NCBI RefSeq assembly: GCF_900604535.1
Contig: NZ_UWOT01000013.1
Coordinates: 28,301-92,300 of the forward strand
Direction: 5' to 3'
DNA: 64,000 bases
From: Romboutsia_E sp900604535
GTDB lineage: Bacteria > Bacillota > Clostridia > Peptostreptococcales > Peptostreptococcaceae
In this document: one piece after another, positions 61,970 to 64,000 of the stretch
Position numbering within the stretch: the first letter of the stretch is position 1
How the letters are laid out: each line of letters starts with the position of its first letter
Translations under genes and position numbers: made by a program
The notes under the pieces: generated by a model
What the model saw: only the letters and a program-made list of their open reading frames with translations
What the model was told of the DNA's origin: nothing
Database searches by the model: none

Positions 61970-63379
61970 TTACTCTATAATCTGAATTTGTCCCAAAGTT
62001 GAATCTTTTAATCCACTTACGTTCATTCCTTTTTTACTACAGAACAATATATAGTCAATTATTTCTTTTGTTATTACTTCTCCAGGTGATGTTAAACTTA
62101 TTCCTGGAGGATATGGTATTATATATTCACCGCATACCTTATCTATACTTTCATATATTTTAACACTTTTTTTATCTTTATAGAATGCTTCTCTTGGTGT
62201 TAATTTTTGTACTGGTATATCGTTAGGATAGTCAATTCTACCAATTTGTTTATTACTTTTGTATTTATTAATTATATCGTTTAAAGCCGTTTCTAAACAT
62301 TTGAAATCTTTATCTTCATTTCCTATAGTACATACTAGTAGTGATCCATAATAATTAGATAACTCTACCTGTATATTATACTCCTCTCTAAGTATAGTTT
62401 CCAGCTCATAACCTATTAATCCCATACCTGTGGTTGATATAAATATTTTAGTTACATCACTTGTATTATAAATCTCTATACTTTTACTGTCTTTAAATGA
62501 ATTTTTAAATTTATTAATATTGTCAATTAAATTAGACATCAAGTCTTTTCCATATTTATCATATATATCTACTGCTAATTCTAAAGATGACATTAGTAAA
62601 TATGATGGGCTTGATGATTCTATTATTTTTAAAATTGACATTAATTTATTATCATCTACCCTATGACCTTTAGTATGTATCATAGATGACTGTGTGAATG
62701 CTGGTAAAGTTTTATGTGTACTTTGAATCACTATATCAGCACCTTGCTCTAAAGCAGTTTTAGGCAATTTATCACTTAATCCTAAATGTGCACCATGAGC
62801 CTCATCAATAATTACAGCAATATTATAACTATGTGCATAATCACATATTGTTTTTAAATCATATGTCATACCATAATATGTTGGGTATGTGAGTATTAGC
62901 GCTTTAGCGTCTTTATTATTATCTATAACCTTTATAGCATCATTTATATCTACACCTTTAAGTATGTTTGTATCTCTATCAATACTAGATTTTATATATA
63001 CTGGATTTATATCCCCTAATATACAAGAATTTATTACTGACTGATGACAATCCCTATTAACAATTATTTTGCTCTTAGGAGGGCATAATGCCATTATGGC
63101 GGCTTGTATTCCACATGTGCTTCCATTTATCAAGAAATATGTTTTATCGCTTTTAAACGCTTGTGACGCCCTTTCTTGTGATTTTTTTATTATATCTTCT
63201 GGTGAATGTAAATTATCTGTTCCTGGGATTTCTGTTGTATCCATTTTGTATAATTTTTTTAATATCTCTGTATAATTTAATTTATCATATAACTTACCTA
63301 ATTTATGACCTGGTACATGAAATGAAACTAAATCATTATATACAATCTTGCTTAATTCATCTATTATAAAGTTACTCAT
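61970..63379 (-). CDS. Orn/Lys/Arg decarboxylase family protein (YaaO/SpeA type)
   Basis: The 469-residue PLP enzyme belongs to the fold-I basic amino acid decarboxylases. It shows SFHVPGHKLG, DTTEIPGTDNLHSP, INGSTCGIQAAIMALC, VIIDEAHGAHLG and the PLP lysine in STHKTLPAFTQSSMIH. A C-terminal domain has PYPPGISLTSPGEVI. Products could be agmatine, cadaverine or putrescine; the exact substrate cannot be decided. It begins 20 bases before tmk's start in the same unit; B. subtilis yaaO-tmk has the same order. Confidence 0.93.
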   Translation of the reverse strand: MSNFIIDELSKIVYNDLVSFHVPGHKLGKLYDKLNYTEILKKLYKMDTTEIPGTDNLHSPEDIIKKSQERASQAFKSDKTYFLINGSTCGIQAAIMALCPPKSKIIVNRDCHQSVINSCILGDINPVYIKSSIDRDTNILKGVDINDAIKVIDNNKDAKALILTYPTYYGMTYDLKTICDYAHSYNIAVIIDEAHGAHLGLSDKLPKTALEQGADIVIQSTHKTLPAFTQSSMIHTKGHRVDDNKLMSILKIIESSSPSYLLMSSLELAVDIYDKYGKDLMSNLIDNINKFKNSFKDSKSIEIYNTSDVTKIFISTTGMGLIGYELETILREEYNIQVELSNYYGSLLVCTIGNEDKDFKCLETALNDIINKYKSNKQIGRIDYPNDIPVQKLTPREAFYKDKKSVKIYESIDKVCGEYIIPYPPGISLTSPGEVITKEIIDYILFCSKKGMNVSGLKDSTLGQIQIIE

Positions 63380-63474
63380 TCTATCTCCTCTAATCTCTAT
63401 TTAATTGAAATAACTTATTATTTTATATAAATCTATATTAACATATACTTCATATATTATTATAATTCTACATA

Positions 63475-63516
63475 AAATAAAAGACCGCCACTCAATATAG
63501 TTACGGTCTTTTATTT
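63475..63516 (-). terminator. Terminator after the DUF378 gene
   Basis: AAATAAAAGACCG pairs with CGGTCTTTTATTT around a 16-base loop; both strands show T-rich ends. Confidence 0.85.
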
Positions 63517-63534
63517 ATCCTATTATATACATTA

Positions 63535-63741
63535 TTATCCAGCATCAATTTTGTTATTTTCAAATATTCCATTCATCATTAAATATATAGCAGCTAAACC
63601 TACTATAAAATATAATATTCTACTTATAACTTCATAAGTTCCACCAAATATATTGCCTAATAAATCAACTCCAAATGCTCCTATTGCACCCCAGTTCAGC
63701 GCACCTATTATAACTAAAATCATTGCGAGTTTTTTCAACAT
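63535..63741 (-). CDS. DUF378 family small membrane protein
   Basis: The 68-residue protein (MLKKLAMILVIIGALNWG) has two transmembrane helices, the second being VISRILYFIVGLAAIYLMM. The GALNWGAIGAFGVDLLG motif is diagnostic for DUF378. The function of the family is unknown. The ATG at 63741 lies after AGGAG; an in-frame GTG six bases upstream overlaps that site. It is between the 5S rRNA gene and the decarboxylase and has its own terminator. Confidence 0.9.
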   Translation of the reverse strand: MLKKLAMILVIIGALNWGAIGAFGVDLLGNIFGGTYEVISRILYFIVGLAAIYLMMNGIFENNKIDAG

Positions 63742-63841
63742 AACCACTCCTATTAATTTATCTTAATATCCAACTATTAATAGTATTTGTATGTTTTCTA
63801 AAAGTAAGCATTTTTATTATTTAAATATAATAAAAAAGATT

Positions 63842-63960
<119 letters not shown>

Positions 63961-64000
63961 ATCTTTCGATTAACTTATATTAAGTTTTAGAGTTAATACT

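Overview
The window is low-GC (clearly AT-rich) DNA from a spore-forming clostridium. It carries spoIIE, spoVT, yabP, yabQ, spoVG and spmAB, class II c-di-GMP riboswitches and a T-box. Its type IV pilus (T4P) genes are of the kind known in Clostridioides difficile and relatives, so I infer the family Peptostreptococcaceae; I cannot name the species from sequence alone. Nearly every gene is on the minus strand. Read right to left, the backbone follows the origin-proximal region of Bacillus subtilis closely: 5S rRNA, yaaO-type decarboxylase, tmk, holB, ricT, yabB, rsmI, metG, tatD, rnmV, rsmA, purR, spoVG, glmU, prs, pth, mfd, prsA, spoVT, yabM, yabN, rqcP (yabO), yabP, yabQ, divIC, spoIIE. oriC therefore probably lies to the right of the window, and the minus strand is the leading-strand sense.

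Layout, left to right. 1-4.2 kb: 3' part of glpX reading out of the window, a 36-residue membrane peptide, galU and a secreted M3 peptidase. 4.2-4.6 kb: an AT-rich gap with five DnaA-box-like 9-mers and two Spo0A-box-like heptamers. 4.6-18.9 kb: the sporulation/division/housekeeping block from spoIIE to pth. 18.9-38.5 kb: a T4P island inserted between pth and prs. 38.6-53.8 kb: prs, glmU, spoVG, purR, murC (plus strand), a CDF transporter, an M20 peptidase, an acidic-repeat protein, rsmA, rnmV, a broken VOC gene, tatD, and metG behind a T-box. 53.9-63.7 kb: spmAB, pncB, an Lrp regulator, an HD protein, rsmI, yabB, ricT, holB, tmk and a PLP decarboxylase. 63.8-64 kb: 5S rRNA.

The T4P island is the most interesting part. 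One transcription unit (pilB, pilC, pilM, pilN, pilO, three prepilin-like proteins and a 1588-residue surface protein with a PA14 domain) starts behind a class II c-di-GMP riboswitch. A second riboswitch of the same class precedes the major pilin gene, followed by pilT, a full-length prepilin peptidase, a processive family 2 glycosyltransferase and a short prepilin peptidase. Both riboswitches end in an intrinsic terminator that takes up the 3' strand of the aptamer, which predicts that c-di-GMP turns expression on. PilB also has the tandem 24-residue repeat of a MshEN c-di-GMP-binding domain. The second messenger may therefore control the machine at three points.

Three genes carry apparent frame breaks: pilT, a pilV-like minor pilin, and a VOC/glyoxalase gene outside the island. 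Several lie at or next to short homopolymers. They may be real decay, phase variation or consensus errors in the assembly; the sequence alone cannot decide. I saw no insertion sequence, phage or CRISPR array.
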